From positions 4,107,001 through 4,171,000 of the forward strand of contig NZ_CP134050.1 in assembly GCF_031583145.1 (NCBI RefSeq): 64,000 bases of DNA. The letters run 5' to 3'. The notes below the pieces were generated by a model. The model made no database searches. It saw only the letters and a list, made by a program, of their open reading frames with translations, and was not told the origin of the DNA. This document shows, piece after piece, positions 32,278 through 40,913 of this stretch (its first letter is position 1; every line of letters begins with the position of its first letter). Both the position numbers and the translations under genes were made by a program. This DNA comes from Brevibacillus brevis. GTDB lineage: Bacteria; Bacillota; Bacilli; Brevibacillales; Brevibacillaceae.

Positions 32278-33352
32278 GTTGAACCTTCTCTTCTCCCCGC
32301 ATAATACTAATACTTGCCATTTTTGCCGCTTCTGAAGCGTCATACACATTACATATACTTGCGACATCTTCAACGTTAATGACTTTATCTTTGTAGTCTT
32401 TACAATCAATATAATGGGCGTTGTAACATTTTTTAACGTTGTACATCGTCTTCTCGTATGTTGCGATTTTATTAACCTTTACATCCTCCTTAAAATCCAT
32501 TAACTCTTTGTATTTATCACCAAACAAGAGGACTCTTCCATATTTAGGGGAGCCGTCTAATTCTCCTTTTGCTTTATTATAATAGCCTAACAGCTTAGCG
32601 GAAAAGTCGATCTCAAATGAAGTAGCCTTTACTTCTCCGATTGGCTTTTTCTGATTGTTTACATTGACAATCACGCCTTGCGGGTTCATTAACGTCTTTG
32701 GAGAATACTCAATTCCAACCTTGATGTCTAATAGATTATCTGCTTGTATATGAGCTTCTTTCCCCTTATCTTTTAGTGTTTGCTTGAGTTGTTCATTTAA
32801 ATGATCCGCACTTTCAAGGATTCGCAAAGCAAGTAAAAACGCACGTGCACCTACCGTCCATTCGTCCTTATCATAGTCTTGTTCCCCGCCCAATAGTACC
32901 ATGATTCCGTCACCGGTAATGGAGTGTATATGCCCCTGATAAAACCTTGCAAGCTTAATCCAAGTAGAAATCGCTTGTTGTTTTAGGCTTGCAATCTCTT
33001 CCAGTGTTTCAACTCCAGGATCATCAATAAACAGCGCCCGTTTGGTGAAGTTGCGAAGGTCTATAAACAGCGAACAGAGTTTTACATCCTCTTGCCGTTG
33101 TGTCTCAAAGTCAGGATAATCATTCACCTGATCCAAAAGATGATCATAGTCAGCATGTCCACCCAATTTAAAGTCTTCAGTTAATTCTTGATCCAAAATC
33201 TCTTGGATCTCTCGCTTTTCTTGCTCAGATACGTAACCCTTAACAATCATTAGGCTTTCGTTGAGAATTACGCGTAACGGATTGTAGTTGTATCGGTATC
33301 TTGCATCATTACGAAGAATTTCTCTGTAAGTAGATTTTTTCATTTTTGCCAC
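32270..33352 (-). CDS. Class III nucleotidyl cyclase (Pycsar PycC-like)
   Basis: A 360-residue soluble protein with a class III cyclase domain. Metal-binding aspartates are visible: D98 in LFIDLRNFTKR and D148 in SITGDGIMVLL. Downstream are LDIKVGIEYS and EIDFSAKLLGYYNKAKG, the dimer-interface part of the fold. Pycsar cyclases make cCMP or cUMP upon phage infection; the base specificity here cannot be read with confidence. The C-terminal 75 residues are an extra tail, of interest because Cap2 proteins act on synthase C-termini. Start is GTG at 33352 or ATG three codons later. First gene of a five-gene operon. Confidence 0.8.
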   Translation of the reverse strand: MAKMKKSTYREILRNDARYRYNYNPLRVILNESLMIVKGYVSEQEKREIQEILDQELTEDFKLGGHADYDHLLDQVNDYPDFETQRQEDVKLCSLFIDLRNFTKRALFIDDPGVETLEEIASLKQQAISTWIKLARFYQGHIHSITGDGIMVLLGGEQDYDKDEWTVGARAFLLALRILESADHLNEQLKQTLKDKGKEAHIQADNLLDIKVGIEYSPKTLMNPQGVIVNVNNQKKPIGEVKATSFEIDFSAKLLGYYNKAKGELDGSPKYGRVLLFGDKYKELMDFKEDVKVNKIATYEKTMYNVKKCYNAHYIDCKDYKDKVINVEDVASICNVYDASEAAKMASISIMRGEEKVQHG

Positions 33353-33375
33353 ACTCCCATAATTTTTATGAAAAG

Positions 33376-33450
33376 GGAGCAGGAATATTCATGGTCATAT
33401 AGAATATATACAATGAAGATGAATGACCATTGGCGGAAAATTTTCCTGCT
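33376..33450. promoter_or_regulatory. Nested inverted repeats around the cyclase promoter region
   Basis: GAGCAGGAA (33376-33384) is inverted at 33442-33450, and ATGGTCAT (33390-33397) is inverted at 33422-33429. The AT-rich centre (33398-33421) contains TATA-like sequence on the minus strand. It sits 24-98 bases upstream of the cyclase and could be an operator. Confidence 0.5.
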
Positions 33451-33484
33451 CATTTTATGTAGGCTTATCCTTTCTACCGCCACC

Positions 33485-33517
33485 AATAACCCAGTGAGCC
33501 CCAATCATTGGGTTATT
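33485..33517. other. Hairpin, possible bidirectional terminator
   Basis: AATAACCCA (33485-33493) pairs with TGGGTTATT (33509-33517); TTTTG follows on the plus strand. Confidence 0.45.
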
Positions 33518-33838
33518 TTGTTATACACAATTGTAAGGGATATGTTTAAAACCGGTCAATCATTTCTATCAAACATACGTTTTCTAACCACAATATCTTG
33601 TGGTTTATTTAGTGTTTTAAAGCTTTTTGCACAAAATATAGATTCTTCCTACATCATTGAGTTGGTTTAATTTTTCTTTCGACTTTGTCAAGCTTACTTA
33701 AATTTTGTCACATTACCTGCTCCTTTATCAAACCTTGTGACGTTTTTCATTTTGTCGAGTATATTAAATCAAGAAAATATTTAATGGATATTGATTTACA
33801 CCTATACGAAAATATGCAATTTGTTTACCCCAAGTAAA

Positions 33839-33867
33839 AAGCCCTCGTCATTCTTACGACGAGGGCT
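33839..33867 (-). terminator. Terminator of the surface-protein operon
   Basis: AGCCCTCGTC (33840-33849) pairs with GACGAGGGCT (33858-33867), with TTTTT on the minus strand, nine bases after the stop of the Fn3 protein gene. Confidence 0.88.
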
Positions 33868-33875
33868 ACTGTCGA

Positions 33876-35423
33876 TCAATTCTTCAATTCTGAATGAGTG
33901 AGAACTTCAATCTGCAAATGGTTTCCGCTCTTCGAGATGTTTACCACCTCCGGAGCTGTTCGGTTTGGGGTTGTAATCTCCCGTTGTGCACGATACGAGT
34001 ATTTGCCGTTACGTACCTCGAACGAAACGACATAGACAGTGTTGTCATCCAGATTTTCAAAGCGTGCTTTTTTTGTGATCTCTTGAGAAAACCCTTCGAT
34101 GGTTGCTGTCACGGCGAAGTTTGTTTGTGGTACCTCAACGTCGATCCAGGCTTTTCCGGAATTGAGCTGACCATCGGCGACCAGATTGATCGATTGGATA
34201 AACTGTGCTGCTTCTTTACGGAATGCCTCTTCTTCTGTTGTCCCTTTCTCCGGAGTTTTAATCGGATACTGCTTTTCCCTCATTCTGGTGCCGTCGCTCA
34301 CCACGACCGTTAGAAGGTATTCCTTGTTCCACTCAAGGTCTCCATATCGAACGGGCGTGGCACTTAAGAGTTGGGTAACCCCGTTGAACGTCCCACGAAC
34401 ATCCATTCCTCGGGTGTTTGTCACGGAGACATCGACCCATGCGCCTTTATCGTCAGCGTCCACCTGGTATACAACCTCGGAGAAGATGTCCTTCGCAGCT
34501 TTGTCAAATTCCTGATCGGGGTCAGAAGTGACTGGCATCGTTCCTGTCCGGAATGTTTTGGAAACCCATTCGGAATACTCGTGATTGGAAGACTCAACCC
34601 GGACTTCATAGGTGTACTCCGTATTCTCCTTAAGTCCGGTTTCTTCGATCAAAGTTCCATTTACGACAGGGTTTCCTCCTTCACGTTTAGCCTCGATCAA
34701 AACATCATCCGGATTCCTATTGAGATTAACTTTTAACGTAATGCTCGTTGCGGTCACGTTTTGGACTTTCAAGATCGGCGGCGCCGGCTTGGTCCAAATG
34801 GTGATCGTATTTTTGTTGCTCATGACACTATTTTCGGCCCAAAACTCGTACGTGTACGGTCTTCCTGGTAAAACTGTATCATCTGTAAATGTTAAATCTG
34901 TAAACACTTTGGGCTCATCCCAGTCGGAGCGTTTCACCTTGTACACATGTGCCCCTTGCACAGGGTTTACAATTAGAGTGACTTTCCGATCGGTACTTTC
35001 TTGAGAAGCCAAGGTGGGCATGGCTGGTGCCTGAATGAGTGTAAGGGTCTCCGAGTATAAAGTCTCAATCCCTTTACCATTTCGTGCTTTGATACGGACG
35101 TACACGGTTTCCGCATCTTGCAGATCAAGCGTAAACGTATCTCTGTCATTGTGCGGCGTCCAATCCTGCACGACATCAAAAACAGAGAAGTCGGGGTCTC
35201 CCGACTTCTCAATTTTCATTTCCGTTCCCAATGGGTTATTCGTTTCAATTTGAACGGTGTGCGTATTTCCAGATACACCTGTTACAGACAAAGTGGGTAC
35301 AGTTGCCAAGGTCCATTCCTCGTGCTCTGATACAGCTGACGGATTGGCCGCTACCATTACCTGAACAGGTTGGCCGGTTAAGATGACAAGCGCCAGCCCG
35401 ACTGTTTTCCATGACTGCTGCAT
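33876..35423 (-). CDS. Secreted Fn3-like repeat protein
   Basis: A 515-residue exported protein with a weak signal peptide (VGLALVILTGQPVQVMVAA). It is made of fibronectin type III-like beta repeats with the diagnostic Y-T/Y-x-V spacing (GLKENTEYTYEVRVES; LDDNTVYVVSFEVRNG; PGRPYTYEFWAEN). No anchor is seen. Last gene of a surface-protein operon, with AAGGGGGAACG upstream and a terminator downstream. Likely an extracellular adhesion or mating-contact factor. Confidence 0.75.
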   Translation of the reverse strand: MQQSWKTVGLALVILTGQPVQVMVAANPSAVSEHEEWTLATVPTLSVTGVSGNTHTVQIETNNPLGTEMKIEKSGDPDFSVFDVVQDWTPHNDRDTFTLDLQDAETVYVRIKARNGKGIETLYSETLTLIQAPAMPTLASQESTDRKVTLIVNPVQGAHVYKVKRSDWDEPKVFTDLTFTDDTVLPGRPYTYEFWAENSVMSNKNTITIWTKPAPPILKVQNVTATSITLKVNLNRNPDDVLIEAKREGGNPVVNGTLIEETGLKENTEYTYEVRVESSNHEYSEWVSKTFRTGTMPVTSDPDQEFDKAAKDIFSEVVYQVDADDKGAWVDVSVTNTRGMDVRGTFNGVTQLLSATPVRYGDLEWNKEYLLTVVVSDGTRMREKQYPIKTPEKGTTEEEAFRKEAAQFIQSINLVADGQLNSGKAWIDVEVPQTNFAVTATIEGFSQEITKKARFENLDDNTVYVVSFEVRNGKYSYRAQREITTPNRTAPEVVNISKSGNHLQIEVLTHSELKN

Positions 35424-35435
35424 CTTCGTTCCCCC

Positions 35436-36629
35436 TTACTCTGCGTATCGCGCTTCTCCGAGCACCTTGTAATTTCGATTAGGCTGCAAACCGGTAAAAG
35501 TGTACGTCAGCTCGAAGGCGGCCCATCCCGTACCTTGTTGAGCCCAGTCGGTAACCGCGACTTCTTGACCGTTTTCATCCTGCAGGACAATTCGGAACTC
35601 AACATTCGTCGAATCCGAATTCGGTGTAAGAGTTACTGTGATCGAGTCTTCTGTCGGAACAGTCTCTACTGAAGGTGCAGCCGGTACAGTGCCCGTCACC
35701 AGCTCGATCTCGGCCGTTTCCTTCACATTCGGGTTTTGTGTGTTATTTCGGGCTTTTGCGTATACCTTATACCTTCCGGGCGACAAAGAGCTAAAGTTGT
35801 AGGTAAGGTCTGTAGTCCAGTCACTTTCATCAATGGCCGTACCATCTATTGTGGTGATACGATATTTGTATTGAGTCGTAGACGGATTCCCGTTTGCATC
35901 AATCGCAATTGCCAAAGACGTTTCTGTGCTGTCAGTCACTCGCAAATTAGCTGGATCTTTGGCATCCGTCCAGATCTTCACTTTATCTGATGGCACTGAA
36001 TCGCCTGTCGTATTGGAATGAACAATGTAAAACTCATATGCGGTATCCGGTGTTAAGTCGGCCAATGTTTTGTTTGTGTCTCCGTCATCGATCGTGAGTT
36101 GCTGATCTTTGCCGTCAAACAGTTTGGTCGTCGTACCAGGCTCGTTCCCCCAGTTGACCGTGATGGTTTGGCCATCGACACTTCCAGTTGGTGCTGGCGG
36201 TTTTGCAGGTTTTGTCAAGAATTGACCGGTCAGGTACTCCCCGTTTGTTCCCGGAGGTGAATCCTGGTTGTACGAGGAAACCCGAAAGTAGTGCATCTTG
36301 TTTCCCGCCAATCCTGTAACCGTTTCTTCCATATCGTCAATGCCCTTGTCCTGCACAACCGTCCAGTCGGTTTGATCCTCAGACATTTCGAGAGTATACC
36401 CTGTATTTGAAGGGTTTCCATTCGCATCCCAAAGCAAAGGCAGCGACGTATCTGTCGCTGCCTCCGTGTCCAATGTCAAGTTAGATGGAGTCTTTGCCAA
36501 AGTTACCACGTTAACAGTCGTCGTAGAAACCGCACTTGCAGCGAACGAAAGTTGAGCAAAAGAAAAGCAACCTAACAGCGTTAGAATTGCCATCTGACGT
36601 ACTTTTTTCACAATAACCACACTCCTCAT
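35436..36629 (-). CDS. Secreted Fn3-like repeat protein
   Basis: A 397-residue exported protein with signal peptide (MAILTLLGCFSFAQLSFAA) and three or four Fn3-like repeats. The segment DANGNPSNTGYTLEMSEDQT recurs as DANGNPSTTQYKYRITTIDG, an internal duplication. GLAGNKMHYFRVSSYNQ and LTPDTAYEFYIVHSN are typical Fn3 F-G strands. Its start overlaps the stop of the next upstream gene (ATGA). Function in surface contact is inferred. Confidence 0.75.
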   Translation of the reverse strand: MRSVVIVKKVRQMAILTLLGCFSFAQLSFAASAVSTTTVNVVTLAKTPSNLTLDTEAATDTSLPLLWDANGNPSNTGYTLEMSEDQTDWTVVQDKGIDDMEETVTGLAGNKMHYFRVSSYNQDSPPGTNGEYLTGQFLTKPAKPPAPTGSVDGQTITVNWGNEPGTTTKLFDGKDQQLTIDDGDTNKTLADLTPDTAYEFYIVHSNTTGDSVPSDKVKIWTDAKDPANLRVTDSTETSLAIAIDANGNPSTTQYKYRITTIDGTAIDESDWTTDLTYNFSSLSPGRYKVYAKARNNTQNPNVKETAEIELVTGTVPAAPSVETVPTEDSITVTLTPNSDSTNVEFRIVLQDENGQEVAVTDWAQQGTGWAAFELTYTFTGLQPNRNYKVLGEARYAE

Positions 36630-38002
36630 TTGAATCTGACATCGACTTTAACATCATATATAGTGTTAGGATCAAGCCCATTGAAGGTATATTCTGCTTC
36701 GTCAATCCAGCTTGAACTTTGGATAATCTGACCACCTTTTAGAATGCTAAACTGACGTTCTACAAGTTCAGGGTACGTTTGGGTGTCTGTTACTCTTACG
36801 CTGTCTTCAGACAGCTCTAAAACATTCACAATCGGATTGGGCGGGCCTATCGACGTAACGAAATGTGAGGCAACACTCTCGTTACCCGCTATATCGATAG
36901 CTCTTGCGTAGATGTTTGCATTTTTTGTCAGCGTGAGCGGTGTGGTATAGGTCGTCCAGTTTCCATTGTCAATCTTGTACTCTTTTATATTTGCATCGGA
37001 CGGAAAGTTAATCGTGATTGTTTTGGAGATTGCTTGTCCGATTGGATCTTCCGAAAAAGTTGGTGCTGCTGGAGGGGTTTTGTCCACCACAAAATTTCTT
37101 GATCCAATACTGCTAATTCCGCCTTTATCGTCTTCAACCCACACCTTCACAACGTGGCTTCCCTCGGAAATTGAACCATCAACTAAAATATCGTAATTAT
37201 TGATGTTCTGGCTACTTCCGGTCGCTGTAAGAGTCTGGAGAGTCTGTACAGCTTTGCTGTCAATTTGATATTTCACCGTGAGGCTATCACCTACGTCAGT
37301 ATCTTGGACAGTACCGGAAATTGACAGCTTATTGTGGCCAGACACTTCCGATAATGTTTGATTATTCGCAGGTGATGTAATATTAATAACTGGAACTGAA
37401 TTATCAGTATAATTTAAAGTAACAGTGTATTGATAATAATAAGTGTAGGTACGTGTATCAGGTTTCGTTACTGTTCCCGAGTAAGAGTAGTTAGCATAAT
37501 ATTGAGTTTGTTGGGAACCGTCTGCTTTCGTGCAAGTACCAGCATAATTATGGATACCCTCAGTCTTGGAAAGAGTACCCGAATAACCTCCACTATCAGG
37601 TCCATAACTAATTGAGCTTGGGGCCGTTGTATATGAGCATGAACCTGAGGAAGCACTATTGTGGTTAGTATAAAAGTATCGGGTCCCTGGACTGTAGTTT
37701 GAGATTGACTTGCTATCGGCAGGTGATCCTCCTGTTTGAACACTTCTCGAAATTGAACCGTTTTTTAATGTAAAAGTAATTGTATCACCACTTATAGTAT
37801 ATGTTACTGTACCTGTATTCACAGAAACGCTATTTACAGACTTTAAGTTTGGTATCGTCCACGTTGCTGTCTGTGACTGTGAGGTGCTTTCTGGAAATGT
37901 CCTTGATTGTGTAGCTGCAGAAACCTTCTGTAAATAGCTATTATTTGTAAAAAGTGCGAATACAAATAAAAGCGCCAGTAAAGTTTTTGATGCCTTATTC
38001 AA
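36626..38002 (-). CDS. Secreted Ig/Fn3-like surface protein
   Basis: A 458-residue exported protein (signal LLALLFVFALFTNNSYL) with a Ser/Thr/Tyr-rich N-terminal region (residues 30-200) of low complexity. Ig-like repeats follow (VPVINITSPANNQTLSEVSG; SEGSHVVKVWVEDDKGGI; IYARAIDIAGNES), and a last Fn3-type repeat ends DPNTIYDVKVDVRFK. Start is TTG with AGGGGAGGAAG upstream. It shares its C-terminal Fn3 style with the two downstream proteins. Confidence 0.75.
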   Translation of the reverse strand: MNKASKTLLALLFVFALFTNNSYLQKVSAATQSRTFPESTSQSQTATWTIPNLKSVNSVSVNTGTVTYTISGDTITFTLKNGSISRSVQTGGSPADSKSISNYSPGTRYFYTNHNSASSGSCSYTTAPSSISYGPDSGGYSGTLSKTEGIHNYAGTCTKADGSQQTQYYANYSYSGTVTKPDTRTYTYYYQYTVTLNYTDNSVPVINITSPANNQTLSEVSGHNKLSISGTVQDTDVGDSLTVKYQIDSKAVQTLQTLTATGSSQNINNYDILVDGSISEGSHVVKVWVEDDKGGISSIGSRNFVVDKTPPAAPTFSEDPIGQAISKTITINFPSDANIKEYKIDNGNWTTYTTPLTLTKNANIYARAIDIAGNESVASHFVTSIGPPNPIVNVLELSEDSVRVTDTQTYPELVERQFSILKGGQIIQSSSWIDEAEYTFNGLDPNTIYDVKVDVRFK

Positions 38003-38054
38003 TGTCTTCCTCCCCTTCTAAATATTTGATTTTCATTGTCCCACTCCCCTTTAT

Positions 38055-38927
38055 CTAGATTTCCTGCTCGTTTTGTTCATAGATAATTCCTTTCATTTTC
38101 AGAAAACGGACTATTATGGTAGCGGCTTCGGCCCGCGTGGTGTTACCGGAGGGGCGAAAGGTTCCATCTGGAAAGCCCTTCAATAGCCCTGCAGCAGCCA
38201 CTTTCTTCACGTCTGTTGGATACTTTATGGCATTCTCGTCTTTGAACATAACTTGCTGCAAAGAGGTTTCTGGAACATCTATGGCTGTCCAGTTGGCAAT
38301 CTCTTCGCGTGGGATCGCCTCATTAGGGAAGAAAAATCCTTCCGAATATATGACCGGATTAATGTTTTTGCGGACTACAAGAGAAGAAACCGGACCGAAA
38401 AACCAGTCACTTGGCTTTACGTCCATAAAGACCGCTGTGTCCACTGGCTGAGGAACTGATGATGTCATTTTTAACACACGCTCCAAGAGCGCAGCATATT
38501 CCGCTCTCGTGATGGTTCTTTCAGGTTTAATAGTTCCATCTGGATAGCCTTTCAGTAAACCAAGTTGATTCATAAGCAGGATGTCGTTTCTGGCCCAATG
38601 GTTTACTGAATCCATCGGTACGCTAACCGTAGAATCATCCTTTTCTCCAGTACTGTCTTCGTCCGTCTTTTCTCTTTTTTTGAGAGGAACCGTTATGATT
38701 TTGGGATCGATTTTGGTTTTAGGAACCGTAACCACCACAGTAATTTGATCCTCGTTGTACGTAAACTCCAAATCTACAAAATTCCCCTCCTTGTCCACGA
38801 TTTTATAAGCGCTCGTCCCTTCCGGAATTGATATCGTAGCCTTTTTTTCCGCGGACGCAAAAGAGTGGGCGCTTCCCACTAGGGAAAGCGCCACTACAAT
38901 TGCTAACCACTTTTTCTTTTTCATCAT
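38055..38927 (-). CDS. S-layer homology (SLH) domain protein
   Basis: A 290-residue secreted protein with a signal peptide and three SLH repeats: NHWARNDILLMNQLGLLKGY plus PDGTIKPERTITRAEYAALL; SDWFFGPVSSLVV; VKKVAAAGLLKGFPDGTF plus RPSGNTTRAEAATIIVRF. SLH repeats bind pyruvylated secondary wall polymers, so this is probably the wall anchor for the Fn3/Ig proteins downstream. Its ATG overlaps the stop of the ATPase gene upstream. Confidence 0.9.
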   Translation of the reverse strand: MMKKKKWLAIVVALSLVGSAHSFASAEKKATISIPEGTSAYKIVDKEGNFVDLEFTYNEDQITVVVTVPKTKIDPKIITVPLKKREKTDEDSTGEKDDSTVSVPMDSVNHWARNDILLMNQLGLLKGYPDGTIKPERTITRAEYAALLERVLKMTSSVPQPVDTAVFMDVKPSDWFFGPVSSLVVRKNINPVIYSEGFFFPNEAIPREEIANWTAIDVPETSLQQVMFKDENAIKYPTDVKKVAAAGLLKGFPDGTFRPSGNTTRAEAATIIVRFLKMKGIIYEQNEQEI

Positions 38928-40258
38928 TTTTTCCCTCCAAACAGTCTTGCAAAAAATCCGCGTTTTTCTTTCACCACGAATCCGGATACGAGCGATTCCA
39001 TCACTCCGATAAGAGCAACAGAAAAGGGATGGGATTTATCTTCTTGTACCAGCACCTTACCCTCATTGTGAATGGCCCGCATGCCGGACGCCTCCGGCAA
39101 AAAACCGATGATGGACAACCCGTTAAAGTATGCTTTGCACTTTTCCCTCGTAAGGGTATTCCGGTCTTTTTTCATCGGCTCAAAATTGACCAACACATTG
39201 ACTTTTTCCAGGGATTGTTGCCGTCTGCTCCAAAAATCCAGATATTCCTGTGAATCCTTGATAGTTGCCAAATCGTAGTCAACGACCAACAGGGTTCTGT
39301 TCGCCATCGACATCGCCACACTGAGAAGGTCTTGCCGCTCTGGCCCGATATCAATCACCACGTAGTCGAAAGTCCGGCTGAGATGGGTCAAAATGTAGCC
39401 GACAAATTCGGGAGAGCAAGATTGTCCCACATTCACACCTGGCAGCACATACAGGCCGTTAGGATGCTTGACCACCAGTTTGGTGAGAATTACTTGATCT
39501 GTTACAAGCGCGTTGTTTTCGAAGTACGGCTCCCACGTTTTCAGATTTACTTCCGTCTTGATCCGCATTCGAGTTGCTACATTGCCGTGTGGGTGCATCA
39601 AGTCAACAAGAATGACCCGACCGTTTGCATAATCATGCAACAGCCGGGCCACGTTCATGGCAACAGTCGTTTTTCCGATTCCCCCCTTTGTAGAGGTAAC
39701 CACGAACATCTGTCGCCCCCCGATGGGTCGGATGTGAAGTTCATCCAGACGTGTAAAGTTGACGGATACAGTCTCGGGTTGCTTGTCTATCGGAGGATGG
39801 AACTCTTGTTTTTCTTCCTTCCTTTGCTGCTCTTCATGGTCAATCGGTTCCGAAAACATTGACTGTTCTTTGCTCCGGGGAACCGAAGAAGATGGTCTTG
39901 TCCTGGGTACCAAGCGAATGACGTGTTCAACAGGCTTCGTATCCGTTTCTGTTTTATTTGTTTCATGTATAGCGGTGGAAATGTGATCCATACGATCCAG
40001 AAAGTCATGGGCACCATTCCGCAATGCTTCCTTCATTTCTTCGACATATTGTTCGCTCTTGAGATTCCCAAGGACATACACCGTTGCATGATCCCTCAGA
40101 AGGGGCAGCAGAACCTTATCTTCTGGCCAGAGGAGATACACGATGGCATTTGGAGTTTCTTGCACATGGGACAGGAGTTGATCGGGTGAAACAACCGTTG
40201 CGTCTTGATTCTTTAGGGGAACTGAAGAAAAAATGCGTGTTGTTTGAGTCGCGAGCAT
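38924..40258 (-). CDS. CpaE/MinD-like ATPase (second TadZ-type)
   Basis: About 444 residues. An N-terminal receiver-like part (residues 1-100), a charged linker (100-185) and a MinD/ParA domain with an intact deviant Walker A, TSTKGGIGKTTVAMN, then VILVDLMHPHGNVATRM and YVVIDIGPERQ. Unlike the TadZ at 20942-22141, the P-loop is complete. The ATG at 40258 is chosen for AAAGGAAGG upstream. It may position the secretion or pilus machine, or the plasmid itself. Confidence 0.8.
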   Translation of the reverse strand: MLATQTTRIFSSVPLKNQDATVVSPDQLLSHVQETPNAIVYLLWPEDKVLLPLLRDHATVYVLGNLKSEQYVEEMKEALRNGAHDFLDRMDHISTAIHETNKTETDTKPVEHVIRLVPRTRPSSSVPRSKEQSMFSEPIDHEEQQRKEEKQEFHPPIDKQPETVSVNFTRLDELHIRPIGGRQMFVVTSTKGGIGKTTVAMNVARLLHDYANGRVILVDLMHPHGNVATRMRIKTEVNLKTWEPYFENNALVTDQVILTKLVVKHPNGLYVLPGVNVGQSCSPEFVGYILTHLSRTFDYVVIDIGPERQDLLSVAMSMANRTLLVVDYDLATIKDSQEYLDFWSRRQQSLEKVNVLVNFEPMKKDRNTLTREKCKAYFNGLSIIGFLPEASGMRAIHNEGKVLVQEDKSHPFSVALIGVMESLVSGFVVKEKRGFFARLFGGKK

Positions 40259-40283
40259 AATTACCTTCCTTTCGTTTGTTGTC

Positions 40284-40913
40284 TCATGGATTTTCAACAC
40301 GAACAATTAACGTGCGCCACTCCCCTTTCGCCGGTGCTCGTATCTTTTGTTCGTCGCCATACATCTTCCGTAGTACACCTCTCCACTCTCTTTTTGTCAT
40401 CGGAGCTGATTTGTCATGTATGATTGGCGCTACCTCGTAAGCAAGACCTAGCCGTTTGGCTGCATTCATCGCTGCAACCGTTAACGTTTGATGGGTCGTT
40501 CCGACGAATACCACCCTTTTTTTCGGATACGTTTTGGCGAAGTCGTACAACCGTTGCAAATCACGGGTGTACTGCCTCAATACCCGAACAGGTGTACTTT
40601 TTTGCTTTTCAACTGGTTCCATCAAATGAAGTTCAAACCAGATTTCGTCGTCGGACTCGTTATAGGGGATCAAAAACGTTCTCTCCAGGCCAATCCGCTT
40701 CGCTTCACGATAGTATCCTTTCTTGAGCGCGTCGCGTTTGCCAATCCCGTAAAAAACAAAAACGATGGCGCCAACATACAGAGGTGCTGCCAGGTACAAA
40801 AGAAACTTCCCTACATAAAAGTGAGAAAGAAAACAGATGACAGCGGTTGCCATCATCCCATAGAACAAACGATAGTCCCGTTTCTGCCATACACGCATGT
40901 CGTGCATCCTCAT
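40284..40913 (-). CDS. Membrane protein with two helices and cytoplasmic domain
   Basis: About 209 residues from the ATG at 40913, which overlaps the previous stop (ATGA). Two hydrophobic helices (residues about 15-55: LFYGMMATAVICFLSHFYVG; LLYLAAPLYVGAIVFVFYG) are followed by a soluble alpha/beta domain (KRVVFVGTTHQTLTVAAMNA) recalling a nucleotide-binding fold without a P-loop. Coupled to the CpaE-like gene upstream, so probably part of the transfer apparatus. No family recognised. Confidence 0.6.
   Translation of the reverse strand: MRMHDMRVWQKRDYRLFYGMMATAVICFLSHFYVGKFLLYLAAPLYVGAIVFVFYGIGKRDALKKGYYREAKRIGLERTFLIPYNESDDEIWFELHLMEPVEKQKSTPVRVLRQYTRDLQRLYDFAKTYPKKRVVFVGTTHQTLTVAAMNAAKRLGLAYEVAPIIHDKSAPMTKREWRGVLRKMYGDEQKIRAPAKGEWRTLIVRVENP

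Larger units (their letters stand above)
33353..33875. other. Gene-free regulatory segment upstream of the cyclase
   Basis: No convincing gene. It contains the interrupted inverted repeat at 33376-33450, a hairpin at 33485-33517 (AATAACCCA/TGGGTTATT), four TTTGTC-type motifs (33684, 33703, 33735, 33750) and the terminator at 33840-33867. Confidence 0.6.

Noticed and set aside
33368..33670. A 102-codon plus-strand frame upstream of the cyclase
   Set aside because: Its start lies inside the inverted repeat, it has no good family-like sequence and it crosses a terminator-like hairpin.
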